This document shows, in pieces, positions 35,623 through 43,654 of a stretch of DNA of 64,000 nucleotides. A program made the translations under genes and the position numbers. Numbering within the stretch: position 1 is the first letter of the stretch; the number at the start of each line of letters is the position of its first letter. Source of the DNA: Novosphingobium sp. Lineage in GTDB: Bacteria; Pseudomonadota; Alphaproteobacteria; Sphingomonadales; Sphingomonadaceae. The stretch is taken from NCBI RefSeq assembly GCF_027489515.1, contig NZ_JAIXZS010000098.1:1-64000 (forward strand), in the 5' to 3' direction. The notes beneath the pieces are model-generated. The model worked only from the letters and a program-made list of their open reading frames with translations. It did not search any database and was not told the origin of the DNA.

Positions 35623-36913
35623 AGCGCTGAGCGATCCGGCGATGGCGACATCCGAAGGCGTGATCCGCAAGTGCGTGCACTGCGGGTTCTGCACCGCGAC
35701 GTGCCCGACTTATGTGCTGCTCGGCGACGAGAACGACAGCCCGCGCGGTCGGATCTATCTGATCAAGGACATGCTAGAGAACCAGCGCGCGCCGGGGCCG
35801 GAAACGGTCAAGCATGTCGACCGCTGCCTTTCCTGTCTCGCCTGCATGACGACGTGTCCTTCGGGCGTGAACTACATGCATCTCGTCGATCATGCGCGGG
35901 CCTATATCCACGAGCATTATCGGCGGCCCTGGCACGAGCGGGTGACGCGGCAGCTGCTGGCGTGGGTGCTGCCTTATCCCGGGCGGATGCGGTTGGCGCT
36001 GGACCTTGCGCCGCTGGGCCGGCCGTTCCTGCCGCTGATGAAGCGCGTGAAGGCGTTCCGCCCGCTCGCGGCGATGGTGGAACTCGCGCCCAAGCGGGTG
36101 CCCGCGCCAGTTCTGGTGCAGCCGCAGCACATGGCCAGCCCCAAGGGCCGCGTGGCGCTGCTGCAGGGCTGTGCCGAACCTGTGCTGAGCCCCGAGGTCC
36201 GCGCCGCCACGGTGCGACTGCTCGAACGCGCGGGGTGCGAAGTGGTTTTCGCGCAGGGCGAGGGCTGCTGCGGGGCGCTCGTCCACCATCTGGGGCGCGA
36301 GCATGATGCGCTGGATGCGGCGCGGCGCAATGTCGATGCGTGGACGCGTGAGATCGAAGGCGGCGGGTTGGACGCGGTGATCGTCACCACGTCGGGCTGC
36401 GGCACCACGATCAAGGACTATGGCCATATGCTGCGCGGGGATCTGGCCTATGCCGAGAAAGCGGCACGGGTGAGCGCGCTGGCGATGGATGTCAGCGAGT
36501 ATCTGGCCAAGACGGGCCTGCCTGCGGCCACCCCGCGCGGGCTGACCGTCGCGTATCATCCGCCCTGTTCTTTGCAGCATGGGCAGAAGGTGACCGAGGC
36601 ACCGAAGCGGCTACTGGCGGACGCGGGCTATAGCGTGCGGCTGCCCGCCGAGGCGCACCTGTGCTGCGGTTCGGCGGGGACCTACAACATCCTCCAGAGC
36701 GAGCTGGCCGGCCAGCTCGGTGCGCGCAAGGCCGAGCGGCTGACGGCGCTGGAGGCCGATGTGATCGCGACCGGCAATGTCGGCTGCGCGGTGCAGATCG
36801 CCCGCCATACCTTTGGGCACTCCGGCCTTCCCGTCGTCCACACCATCGAACTGCTTGACTGGGCGACCGGCGGGCCAGCCCCTCAAGCCTTGAAGCATCT
36901 TCCCCAGGAGTAA
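35600..36913 (+). CDS. glcF: Glycolate oxidase iron-sulfur subunit GlcF
   Basis: The product is 437 aa. Two [4Fe-4S] motifs, CVHCGFCTATCPTY and CLSCLACMTTCPSG, are followed by two CCG/cysteine-rich domains (GEGCCGALVHHLG, SGCGTTIKD and HLCCGSAGTYNILQ). It passes electrons from GlcD/E to the quinone pool at the membrane. The ATG at 35600 follows GGAGGA and overlaps the last codons of glcE by 23 bp; the end overlaps glcG (TAATG). Confidence 0.96.
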   Translation: MQTQFPPEALSDPAMATSEGVIRKCVHCGFCTATCPTYVLLGDENDSPRGRIYLIKDMLENQRAPGPETVKHVDRCLSCLACMTTCPSGVNYMHLVDHARAYIHEHYRRPWHERVTRQLLAWVLPYPGRMRLALDLAPLGRPFLPLMKRVKAFRPLAAMVELAPKRVPAPVLVQPQHMASPKGRVALLQGCAEPVLSPEVRAATVRLLERAGCEVVFAQGEGCCGALVHHLGREHDALDAARRNVDAWTREIEGGGLDAVIVTTSGCGTTIKDYGHMLRGDLAYAEKAARVSALAMDVSEYLAKTGLPAATPRGLTVAYHPPCSLQHGQKVTEAPKRLLADAGYSVRLPAEAHLCCGSAGTYNILQSELAGQLGARKAERLTALEADVIATGNVGCAVQIARHTFGHSGLPVVHTIELLDWATGGPAPQALKHLPQE

Positions 36914-37338
36914 TGACAATGACCCGTATTTCGCTCGAACAGGCCCAGACCATCGTTTCGGGGGCCATCACCAAAGCGCGCGCGCTGGGCCTCAAGCCGA
37001 TCAGCGTTGCCGTGCTCGATGCCGGCGGCCACATGATCGCCTTCGCGCGCGAGGATGGCTCCTCGAACCTGCGCCCGCAGATCGCGACGGCCAAGGCCTC
37101 AGGTGCGCTGGCGCTCGGCGTCTCCTCGCGCGTGATCGGCGAGATGGCGATCGAGCGGCCAACCTTCATCAACGCGGCAGCAGGCCTCAATCCTGCGGGA
37201 ATCGTGCCCGCAGCGGGCGGCGTGCTGGTGAAGGATGCCGGCGGCATGGTGATCGGTGCAGTCGGCGTGACGGGCGATACCAGCGACAACGACGAACAGG
37301 CTGCGCTCGCCGGGATCGCCGCGGCCGGGCTCGGCTGA
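36913..37338 (+). CDS. glcG: GlcG/HbpS-family protein of the glycolate operon
   Basis: The product is 141 aa. It has the GlcG/HbpS fold signature PISVAVLDAGGHMIAFAREDGSSNLRPQIATAKASGAL and PAAGGVLVKDAGGMVIGAVGVTGDTSDNDEQ. Streptomyces HbpS binds haem; the role of GlcG in glycolate use is unproven. CCAGGAG precedes the ATG, which overlaps the glcF stop. It is last gene of the operon; the convergent glycosyltransferase ends 132 bp downstream. A G9 tract and a long-loop GC-rich inverted repeat (37375-37383 / 37413-37421) lie in that gap. Confidence 0.92.
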   Translation: MTMTRISLEQAQTIVSGAITKARALGLKPISVAVLDAGGHMIAFAREDGSSNLRPQIATAKASGALALGVSSRVIGEMAIERPTFINAAAGLNPAGIVPAAGGVLVKDAGGMVIGAVGVTGDTSDNDEQAALAGIAAAGLG

Positions 37339-37470
37339 GGCAGCCGGATTGCTACAGGAGCGCTGCCCCCTTCGCTGGCGGCGGCGTTCCATGCTGGCCT
37401 GTCGGGGGGGGGCGCCGCCAGGTGTCCTTGGATCAAGCGGCCCCTGATGGATGCGACCCTATCGATCCAC

Positions 37471-38505
37471 TCATGCGCCTTGGAATGCGCGCGGCGCTCC
37501 GCGCACTGATCGCAGGAGTGCAGACCATTGCGTTTGGCGGACCTGACGGCAGTTCCAGATTGTTTCGCGGGCCTGTCTTGCAATCACCGGCAAGTTTGCC
37601 GACCGGAGGTGGCAAAGGGCATCCTCGATTGATTCCTGATCGGTGAAATCGACGATGGCACCCGCACCTGCGGCTTGTTCGACAAGTCCATCGACAGGTG
37701 CAACCATGACCGGGCGCCCGGCCTCGCGCGCTTCGTTGGCAACCATGCCATAGGCTTCCCACCGCGATGGCACCGCGACCACATCACACCTGCGCAGAAA
37801 CGCGGCCACATCATCCACTTTGCCGGCAAAGCGGATCGCCGGGCAGTCCCCCGCCATGGTCCGCAGCTTCGCCTCGTCCTCGCCAAACCCGCCCAGAATG
37901 AGATCACAATCCTGAAACCAGCCGCTGAGAAATGCGGCGATCAGGATGTCGAACCCCTTCTGCTCGCAAAATCGGCCATAGGCACCAATCCGCAAGCGCT
38001 GACCCGCCTTGGGCAAGGGCAGCTCGGCAAGTCCGGGGTTTTGGACAAAGGGATGGATCACCGCCATCCGGCCCGCGTCGATACCCGCCGCTTCCTGCAG
38101 CCATTCCGATTGGGCGCGTGATACGCAGACGATCTGGTCAACGAGCCGCATCGCAAGCCACAACATGGCCCGGAAGCGCGACCTGCTAGGGACATGAATG
38201 GTTTCCCAAGCGCGCGTGTAGCTGTGCTCGACATGGATGATCCGCGCCTGTGGGTTGCGGAGCTTCAAACTCGCCAGAAACAACAGGCGGCGCCAGTTGG
38301 GCGGAAAATGCGTGATAATGACATCGGCCGCGATGCGCGGCGCGATGGTCGTTGCGGGAGGCAGGACTATGGTTGTCGCCTCAGCGATCCGGCGCAGTTC
38401 CACTGCCGCGAACACGCCAAGCGCGCGGGTAACGCCGCCCAGCGAGCAATCGTCGAGCAGATTGGCAACACGGATGCGCTTGCCGGGCGAAACTGCTGCG
38501 GTCAT
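37471..38505 (-). CDS. Glycosyltransferase family 4 (exopolysaccharide)
   Basis: The product is 344 aa. GT-B fold: N-terminal acceptor domain (LLDDCSLGGVTRALGVFAAV) and C-terminal nucleotide-sugar domain with GAYGRFCEQKGFDILIAAF, IRFAGKVDDVAAFLRRCDVVAVPSRWEAYGMVANEAREAGRPV (EX7E-type motif). It is expected to add a sugar to a lipid-linked repeat unit on the cytoplasmic face of the membrane; donor and acceptor are not deducible. It is last gene of the flippase-GT2-GT2-GT4 operon; the start overlaps the upstream GT2 stop (ATGA). Confidence 0.88.
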   Translation of the reverse strand: MTAAVSPGKRIRVANLLDDCSLGGVTRALGVFAAVELRRIAEATTIVLPPATTIAPRIAADVIITHFPPNWRRLLFLASLKLRNPQARIIHVEHSYTRAWETIHVPSRSRFRAMLWLAMRLVDQIVCVSRAQSEWLQEAAGIDAGRMAVIHPFVQNPGLAELPLPKAGQRLRIGAYGRFCEQKGFDILIAAFLSGWFQDCDLILGGFGEDEAKLRTMAGDCPAIRFAGKVDDVAAFLRRCDVVAVPSRWEAYGMVANEAREAGRPVMVAPVDGLVEQAAGAGAIVDFTDQESIEDALCHLRSANLPVIARQARETIWNCRQVRQTQWSALLRSVRGAPRAFQGA

Positions 38506-39518
38506 GCCACCAACTGCCCACCGGCTGCGCGCCCGGCGAGGCGGGCGAACTGGTCAGGACCGATCAAGCGCCCCGCAATTGCAGCTGCCAATGTAGTCAG
38601 CGACTTCACCGGCTCTTCCAGCAAAGGCTTGATGCTGCTGGCTGCGGCCCCGCGCAGCAGCGCCATTGCCATGCCGGCATCTCCGAGCTGGATGGCGCGG
38701 CGGGCCAGATAACGAAGCTGATAGGCACGGGCGCGAGCGATATGGCGGGCTGTGAATTCGGGGGCATAGCGGGTCATCCGCGTGACCACGCCTTCCCAGG
38801 TTTCATATTGCCGCAGGATCTGCGCGGAGAGACCGCCGCTGCCGATACGGTACTCGGTCAGTACCTGCGCGATGCCCTCGAAGCGTACGCCGCCCGTCAG
38901 CGAGAGGCGGAGCCACATTTCGATGTCTTCGGACTGGCGCAGCGATTCATCGAACCAGCAGGTGCGCGACCGTTCGTGCGGGTGGGCAAACGCGACCGTA
39001 TCGAGCGCCGAGCGCCGCAATACGGGCGCGGAACCGTTGCCCACCGGATTGCGGCAGAAGATGTCCTTGGCCGCCACGGCCTTGAGCTTCGGTCGCTGGA
39101 CGATCCGCAGCGGCTGGCCAGCAGCGTCGATGAAACGCGAGGGCGCGAAGCTGAGGCCCATCTCGGGCGCGTTATCGAGGTGGATAACGTGGAGCATCAG
39201 CTTCTCGGGGAGCCAGCGATCATCGGAATCGAGCAGCGCGACAAATTCCCCCCGCGCTGCGGCAATTCCGGTGTTGCGCGCCCCGGCAAGCCCGCGGTTC
39301 TGCTGCGAAACGATGGTGATGCGCGGATCGGCAAAGGATCGGCAGATCTCCATCGAGGCATCATGGCCGCCATCATCGACAATGATCAGCTCGAAATCGG
39401 TGAAGGTCTGCGCGAGCACGGAACTGATCGCCTCGGCGACATAGGCTTCGACATTGTAGACAGGCATGACGACCGAGACACGCGGCACATCCCGGGGATG
39501 CGAGGTAGAGATTTCCAT
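38502..39518 (-). CDS. Glycosyltransferase family 2 (exopolysaccharide)
   Basis: The product is 338 aa. GT-A domain at the N-terminus: VSVVMPVYNVEAYVAEAISSVLAQTFTDFELIIVDDGG, then the DxD-type metal motif ALLDSDDRW and the acceptor-side region ending near QSEDIEMWLRLSLTG. The C-terminal ~100 residues are helical and Ala-rich. No membrane segments. It lies in the four-gene EPS assembly operon, 31 bp downstream of a second GT2 of similar build, suggesting duplication followed by divergence. Confidence 0.9.
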   Translation of the reverse strand: MEISTSHPRDVPRVSVVMPVYNVEAYVAEAISSVLAQTFTDFELIIVDDGGHDASMEICRSFADPRITIVSQQNRGLAGARNTGIAAARGEFVALLDSDDRWLPEKLMLHVIHLDNAPEMGLSFAPSRFIDAAGQPLRIVQRPKLKAVAAKDIFCRNPVGNGSAPVLRRSALDTVAFAHPHERSRTCWFDESLRQSEDIEMWLRLSLTGGVRFEGIAQVLTEYRIGSGGLSAQILRQYETWEGVVTRMTRYAPEFTARHIARARAYQLRYLARRAIQLGDAGMAMALLRGAAASSIKPLLEEPVKSLTTLAAAIAGRLIGPDQFARLAGRAAGGQLVA

Positions 39519-39549
39519 TGTTCAAACTTTCTGAGTGGCAAACGGGTGT

Positions 39550-40530
39550 TCAGGCGAAGATGCGGCGACGCATGGCGCGCGGGATCAGCGGCGCGGCGCA
39601 GGCGGCCACGACCGTGGCGAGCCCGCGCTTCCATTCGGCCAAGAAGCTGCGCGCATCGAGGCGAAGGCCGCGCACGACAAACTTCAACGCACGGAGCGGG
39701 CTGGCGCCGGAGCGGAGCATGCGGCGCGCAAGGTAGCGACAATAGAGCGCCTCGAGCGAAGCGCGGATCGCAGCATCGTCAATGTAGCGATCGATCAGAA
39801 CGCGCCAGCCGGCATGCATCTGGGCATGATCCATGGAGAGGCCGTCCGGGCTGAAACGATAGCCGGTCAGCACGCTGTCAATGCCGCACACCTTGCCGCC
39901 GCGCGAAACCAGCCGCGCGACGAACTCCTGGTCTTCGGCGAACTTCAGGCGCTCGTCGAACTTGCCCAGCATGATGAACCAGTCACGGCGCACGACGAGG
40001 TTGGACGCAGTGCACACGGGGTTCTCGCCCAGTACGTCCACGAGTTGCGGCATCGGCGAAGAGATCGTCGAGACGGTCTGCGCTCCGTCAAGCGTCTCGG
40101 CATTCTGCGCAATGAACGCGATCCGGGCAAAGCTCGCCGCCAGCTCGGGCTCCTCGCGGTGCAGCGCGATATGGTGGCCAAGCTTGTCCCGCGCCCACAG
40201 ATCGTCTGCATCAAGAAATGCGACGAGGGGCGCCGTGGCAAGCTCCACGCCGAGGTTGCGGGCCGCTGAAACGCCGCCGTTGCGCTTCGAGACGACCCTT
40301 ATGCGCGGATCCTGGGCGGCCAGCTCAAGCAGGATGTCGAGGCTATCGTCGGTCGAGCCATCATCGATTGCGACGATCTCGAACCAGCGAAACGACTGGG
40401 CAAGAGCCGAGTTGATCGTTGCGGCGATGGTCTGGGCCGCATTGTACACCGGCACCACGACCGAGATTTCGGGGCGAATGTCGGCGTAATCGTCCCGCGT
40501 GTCAGCGGGAAAACAGCGAGTCTGGATCAT
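39550..40530 (-). CDS. Glycosyltransferase family 2 (exopolysaccharide)
   Basis: The product is 326 aa from the ATG at 40530. GT-A domain: ISVVVPVYNAAQTIAATINSALAQSFRWFEIVAIDDGSTDDS, DxD motif AFLDADDLW and FAEDQEFVARLVSRGG as the catalytic-base region. The C-terminus is basic (RAMRRRIFA). The start overlaps the flippase stop (ATGA). A longer open frame extends upstream but would run through the flippase gene and is a frame shadow. Confidence 0.9.
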   Translation of the reverse strand: MIQTRCFPADTRDDYADIRPEISVVVPVYNAAQTIAATINSALAQSFRWFEIVAIDDGSTDDSLDILLELAAQDPRIRVVSKRNGGVSAARNLGVELATAPLVAFLDADDLWARDKLGHHIALHREEPELAASFARIAFIAQNAETLDGAQTVSTISSPMPQLVDVLGENPVCTASNLVVRRDWFIMLGKFDERLKFAEDQEFVARLVSRGGKVCGIDSVLTGYRFSPDGLSMDHAQMHAGWRVLIDRYIDDAAIRASLEALYCRYLARRMLRSGASPLRALKFVVRGLRLDARSFLAEWKRGLATVVAACAAPLIPRAMRRRIFA

Positions 40531-41825
40531 GAGCGGGACTCCTTGGGGAAGACGTGAATTCGAAACAGGCCGAGCGCGGGAAGCAGGACGCGCGACCCGT
40601 TCCAGAGCGCGCCAAGGGTCTGGCCCGCAATCAGGCCGACGACGGCGAACTTGAGCTCGCCAGCGTGTGCGCCGAGCGATAGCCCCCCGAGCGCCAGCAC
40701 GCAGGTCAACGTGCTGTTGGCAGCATCGGTGCCGACCTGGCCCTGTGCGCGCAGCCAGCATCCGGTGATCTGCGCGATCAGCAGCGGGATACCGGCAAGG
40801 CAAAGAAGGGCGATCAGCGGCGCCGCAAAGGCCCAATGCGCACCAAACACCAGCGGAACATAGAACGGTGCCGCCAGTGCCTGCAGCGCGACGATGGGCA
40901 CGAATACGGCAGCGCCGCCCAGCGCGATACGGCGCAGCATGGCGATGCGGGCAGCCCCGACCTGCGCGGCGCAGAGCATCGGGAAAGCAACAGTTCCGAA
41001 TGCCGTCACCAGTGAGCTGACGATCCCGACACCGGCGTTGAACGCAAAATAGTAGGTGCCCAGTGCCGAAGTGCCCAGCAACGCCGCGATGATCAGATTG
41101 TCGCCTTGGGTGCGCAGGGCGCTCATCCCGTCGGCCAGCATGATCGGGCCGGCAAAGCGCAGCATCCGTGCGGCCGGAATCCGTCCGGCCGCAGGATCCG
41201 GGCGCCAAGGTGCGGCGCGACGGGCAAGGACCAGCCAGAGCGGCGCGGTCAGCAGCTTGGGGAGCACGATAGACCACGGGCTCGGCCAGATCAGGAGCAA
41301 TGCGGCGGTGAGGATCTGATCCGCGATGGACTGGCTCGCTCCTATCCGGGCGAGGCGGGTTACCAGCCCAGCGCGCATGGCGATGTAGAATTGCACATGG
41401 CCGCCCGCCATGAAGGGATAGACGAGCGTGAGGACGGCGAGCATGGCGGCCGCCGTCGGCCGGTGAAACACGGCGGCGAGGAGCGCCGCGACGAGCATCT
41501 GCAAGATCATCAGCGCAGCGGCCCAGGCCGTGTAGAACCGCTGGACCGAATTGCAGGTCGCGGCGAGTTCTTCCGGCTGCGCCTGCACGATCTGCTGGCC
41601 GGTGCCGATCCGTTCGAGCACGCGCACCAGTTCGAAAACGGTGAGCGCCAGTGCGGCCTCACCGACAATCGCCGGTGCCAGGCTTCGTGCAATGACAACC
41701 GTCGTCAGCAGCCGGACCAAGCGCGTCGCCACTTCCGCACTGCCATAGCTGCCGAGCCCGCGCGCCAGCTGCGCGAAGTGCGGACCGATGCGGTGCTCGG
41801 CTATCTGGATCAGGCGCAAGGACAA
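40527..41825 (-). CDS. Wzx-like polysaccharide flippase (oligosaccharide/MOP superfamily)
   Basis: The product is about 432 aa with some 12 predicted membrane helices across the length. PST-family features are YGSAEVATRLVRLLTTVVIARSLAPAIVGEAALAL near the N-terminus and RFAGPIMLADGMSALRTQGDNLIIAALLGTSALGTYYFAFN in the middle. It is expected to flip the lipid-linked repeat unit to the periplasm. The start is uncertain: TTG 41825 with GGAG eight bases upstream is preferred; GTG 41834 and TTG 41882 are alternatives, but the last lies inside a probable sigma-54 promoter. It is first gene of the EPS assembly operon. Confidence 0.85.
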   Translation of the reverse strand: MSLRLIQIAEHRIGPHFAQLARGLGSYGSAEVATRLVRLLTTVVIARSLAPAIVGEAALALTVFELVRVLERIGTGQQIVQAQPEELAATCNSVQRFYTAWAAALMILQMLVAALLAAVFHRPTAAAMLAVLTLVYPFMAGGHVQFYIAMRAGLVTRLARIGASQSIADQILTAALLLIWPSPWSIVLPKLLTAPLWLVLARRAAPWRPDPAAGRIPAARMLRFAGPIMLADGMSALRTQGDNLIIAALLGTSALGTYYFAFNAGVGIVSSLVTAFGTVAFPMLCAAQVGAARIAMLRRIALGGAAVFVPIVALQALAAPFYVPLVFGAHWAFAAPLIALLCLAGIPLLIAQITGCWLRAQGQVGTDAANSTLTCVLALGGLSLGAHAGELKFAVVGLIAGQTLGALWNGSRVLLPALGLFRIHVFPKESRS

Positions 41826-41876
41826 GGGATGCACTCCGGTGTGGGCGTTGCCTGAGCAACTTCTCAGCCGGTGCAG

Positions 41877-41893
41877 TTTCAAAAAGCGTGCCA
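41877..41893 (-). promoter_or_regulatory. Weak candidate sigma-54 promoter of the flippase-GT operon
   Basis: Minus-strand TGGCACGCTTTTTGAAA. The -24 element TGGCAC is perfect, but the -12 dinucleotide at the right spacing is GA instead of GC. The palindromes at 41948-42024 lie upstream of it. Confidence 0.35.
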
Positions 41894-41947
41894 GAAAGGG
41901 GAAAGCCCGAATTGCACGGTTATCGGATGGTCAGGCCGGGTCGGCCA

Positions 41948-42024
41948 TGTGCATCGTGCAAAGGACATTGCCGGGAGCCGCTGCAAAATGCGCAGAAGCT
42001 CGCCCACCTTTTGCATTATGCAAC
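41948..42024. promoter_or_regulatory. Three palindromic activator-site candidates, flippase/ATP-grasp gap
   Basis: 15-bp sites of the form NNNGC-N5-GCNNN at 41948-41962 (TGTGCATCGTGCAAA), 41980-41994 (GCTGCAAAATGCGCA, weakest) and 42010-42024 (TTTGCATTATGCAAC, best). Centres are 32 and 30 bp apart, about three helical turns. This gap of just over 300 bp has no gene; it holds these sites and two divergent sigma-54 promoters. Confidence 0.6.
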
Positions 42025-42077
42025 TTCGCAATCTGGTAGGCGACCTTATAGCGCTGAATATTCGAAATAATTCAAAC

Positions 42078-42094
42078 TGGCACGGCTTCTGCTT
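42078..42094 (+). promoter_or_regulatory. Sigma-54 promoter of the ATP-grasp gene
   Basis: TGGCACGGCTTCTGCTT: GG-N10-GC with a full TGGCAC -24 element and TGCTT at -12. The predicted start is near 42104, about 37 bp before the ATG and ~87 bp downstream of the nearest palindrome, a normal distance for an enhancer-binding activator. Confidence 0.78.
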
Positions 42095-42140
42095 TGAACC
42101 GGGCGCGACAACAGCTCGCTCTCCTCAATAAGGTGCCGAC

Positions 42141-43322
42141 ATGGACATTCTGATATTCGCGATCGAAGATGGCCGCTTCGGTCCCGCACGTTTCCCGCTG
42201 ATGCTGCATAAGGCCGGCCTCACGGTGGCCGCTCTGTGCCCCAGCGACAATATCCTTGCGCAAAGCGATTTTCTTGGCGCGCATCATGCGCTGCCGCAGT
42301 CCCGCAATATTCGCGTGATTGCCGAGGCCATGGCCGCAGCGATCACTGCATCGCGGCCCAAGCTGGTTATCCCTGGCGACGAGCAGGCCGTAATCCTGCT
42401 TCAGGCCTTTGCCATGGGGCGCTGCTCATCCTTGATCGGGCCAGAGGCCAAGGCGATCATCGCCAGGTCGCTGGGCGCCCCGTGCATGTTTGCCGCCAGT
42501 CTCTTCAAGTCAGATACGATCGCACTCGCCCGCAGCCTCGGCATTCCCGTGCCGAAGAGCGAGACGGTGGTATCGGCCAATGAGGCTTACCGTGCGGGTG
42601 AACGCATGGGTTACCCGGTTTTTCTCAAGCAGTCCTTCAGCTGGGCCGGCATGGGCGTGGCAAAGTGCGACGATGCAAATGCCTTGCGCGCAGCTTGCAA
42701 CGCCGCGCGCCCGCGCGGCATGATGTTGCGCCGCCTCGTTCGCAAGGTGCTCGGCCGCGATTGGTATCCGGCAGTCACGGCGATGGACGTCCAGTCAGGC
42801 ATCGCGGGCAGTACCGCGATGTTCAGCGTGCTGGCCTGGCAGGGCCGTCTGATCGGCGGGATCTCCGGGGTGCGGCTGGCCAAGGTCGGGCCCTACGGAC
42901 CCAGCACATCGGTCCGCATCGCTCACAACCAGTCGATGGCCGATGCCGCAGGCAATATGGTGGCAGCGCTCGGGATGACCGGTTTCGTCTCGTTCGATTT
43001 CATGATTCCGCATGATGGAAGCGAACCGGTTATGATCGAATGCAACCCGCGCCCGGTGCCGGTGCATCATCTGGGCAGCCATGTCGGCGTGGATCTGGCC
43101 TCAGCGTTTGCACGATTGCTGAAGGGCGAGTCCGTGGAAGGCGATCCGGCTTTTGCGGATCGCGAAATCGATGTCGTGCTTTTTCCCCATGCGCTCAATC
43201 CTGCGCTGCATGTAGCGGGCAGCCTGCTCGATATGGCCGATGAAGATCCCGGTCTGGTACGGCATGTGGCCGGCCATTATTCGGCGAAAGGGACTGATCA
43301 GCCCACACGCCTCGCTGCGTGA
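42141..43322 (+). CDS. ATP-grasp domain protein (CarB-like fold) in the EPS locus
   Basis: The product is 393 aa. A pre-ATP-grasp domain (DILIFAIEDGRFGPARFPLMLHKAGLTVAAL) precedes the ATP-grasp fold: GYPVFLKQSFSWAGMGVAKC (nucleotide Lys), GRLIGGISGVRLAKVG and the metal-binding VMIECNPRPVPVHHLGSHVGVDL (ExNxRP). Such enzymes join a carboxylate to an amine or thiol through an acyl-phosphate. In a polysaccharide locus it might attach an amino acid or other acyl group to a sugar, but no sequence feature names the substrate. Monocistronic: own sigma-54 promoter upstream, hairpin terminator downstream. Confidence 0.82.
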   Translation: MDILIFAIEDGRFGPARFPLMLHKAGLTVAALCPSDNILAQSDFLGAHHALPQSRNIRVIAEAMAAAITASRPKLVIPGDEQAVILLQAFAMGRCSSLIGPEAKAIIARSLGAPCMFAASLFKSDTIALARSLGIPVPKSETVVSANEAYRAGERMGYPVFLKQSFSWAGMGVAKCDDANALRAACNAARPRGMMLRRLVRKVLGRDWYPAVTAMDVQSGIAGSTAMFSVLAWQGRLIGGISGVRLAKVGPYGPSTSVRIAHNQSMADAAGNMVAALGMTGFVSFDFMIPHDGSEPVMIECNPRPVPVHHLGSHVGVDLASAFARLLKGESVEGDPAFADREIDVVLFPHALNPALHVAGSLLDMADEDPGLVRHVAGHYSAKGTDQPTRLAA

Positions 43323-43397
43323 TCTCGTCCTGATTATGTACCATTAAGGTTCATAAATCGGGTTCCAGATCGCCTCCCACCGCAAGATCAGGTTTCC

Positions 43398-43429
43398 CGC
43401 CCACTCAGCCCCGCATGGCTGGGTGGGCG
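43398..43429 (+). terminator. Terminator after the ATP-grasp gene
   Basis: A 13-bp stem CGCCCACTCAGCC / GGCTGGGTGGGCG (one G-U pair) with a 6-nt loop, followed by TTGTG. It lies 75 bp after the stop, at the start of a 332-bp gap that otherwise holds a palindrome and a sigma-54 promoter. Confidence 0.65.
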
Positions 43430-43496
43430 TTGTGCTGCCTAGTCGGCTAGCAGCGTACAACTCATACTTTCTAGATATTTAGCCTTCCTTTTTTGC

Positions 43497-43511
43497 AATG
43501 CAAAGTGCGAA
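43497..43511. promoter_or_regulatory. Palindromic activator-site candidate upstream of the GT26/PGT gene
   Basis: AATGC-AAAGT-GCGAA fits NNNGC-N5-GCRAA. It is overlapped by TTTGCAATGCAAA (43492-43504), and TTTGC half-sites continue to about 43545 with irregular spacing. Centre about 103 bp before the -12 GC of the sigma-54 promoter at 43606. Confidence 0.45.
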
Positions 43512-43605
43512 CCGCAAGGGTCGCGGCTTTGCAAAGTGGCATGCAATTCGGGCACGCTGCGATCCAGCTGCGCCTAACGCATTGATACTCCAATAAAATC
43601 CAAAT

Positions 43606-43622
43606 TGGCACAGTGCCTGCGT
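43606..43622 (+). promoter_or_regulatory. Sigma-54 promoter of the GT26/phosphoglycosyl transferase gene
   Basis: TGGCACAGTGCCTGCGT: GG-N10-GC with complete -24 TGGCAC. The predicted start is near 43632, 23 bp before the chosen ATG at 43655; this argues against an upstream in-frame start at 43613. Confidence 0.76.
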
Positions 43623-43654
43623 TGAACCCTGCAACACAATGCAGGATTTTCCAG

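Noticed and set aside
41826..41882. TTG at 41882 as the flippase start
   Set aside because: It lies inside the TGGCAC...GA promoter-like element and lacks a ribosome-binding site. TTG 41825 with GGAG is preferred.
43492..43504. TTTGC-N3-GCAAA as a separate activator site
   Set aside because: Spacer is 3, not 5, and it overlaps the better NNNGC-N5-GCRAA site at 43497-43511; mentioned there only.
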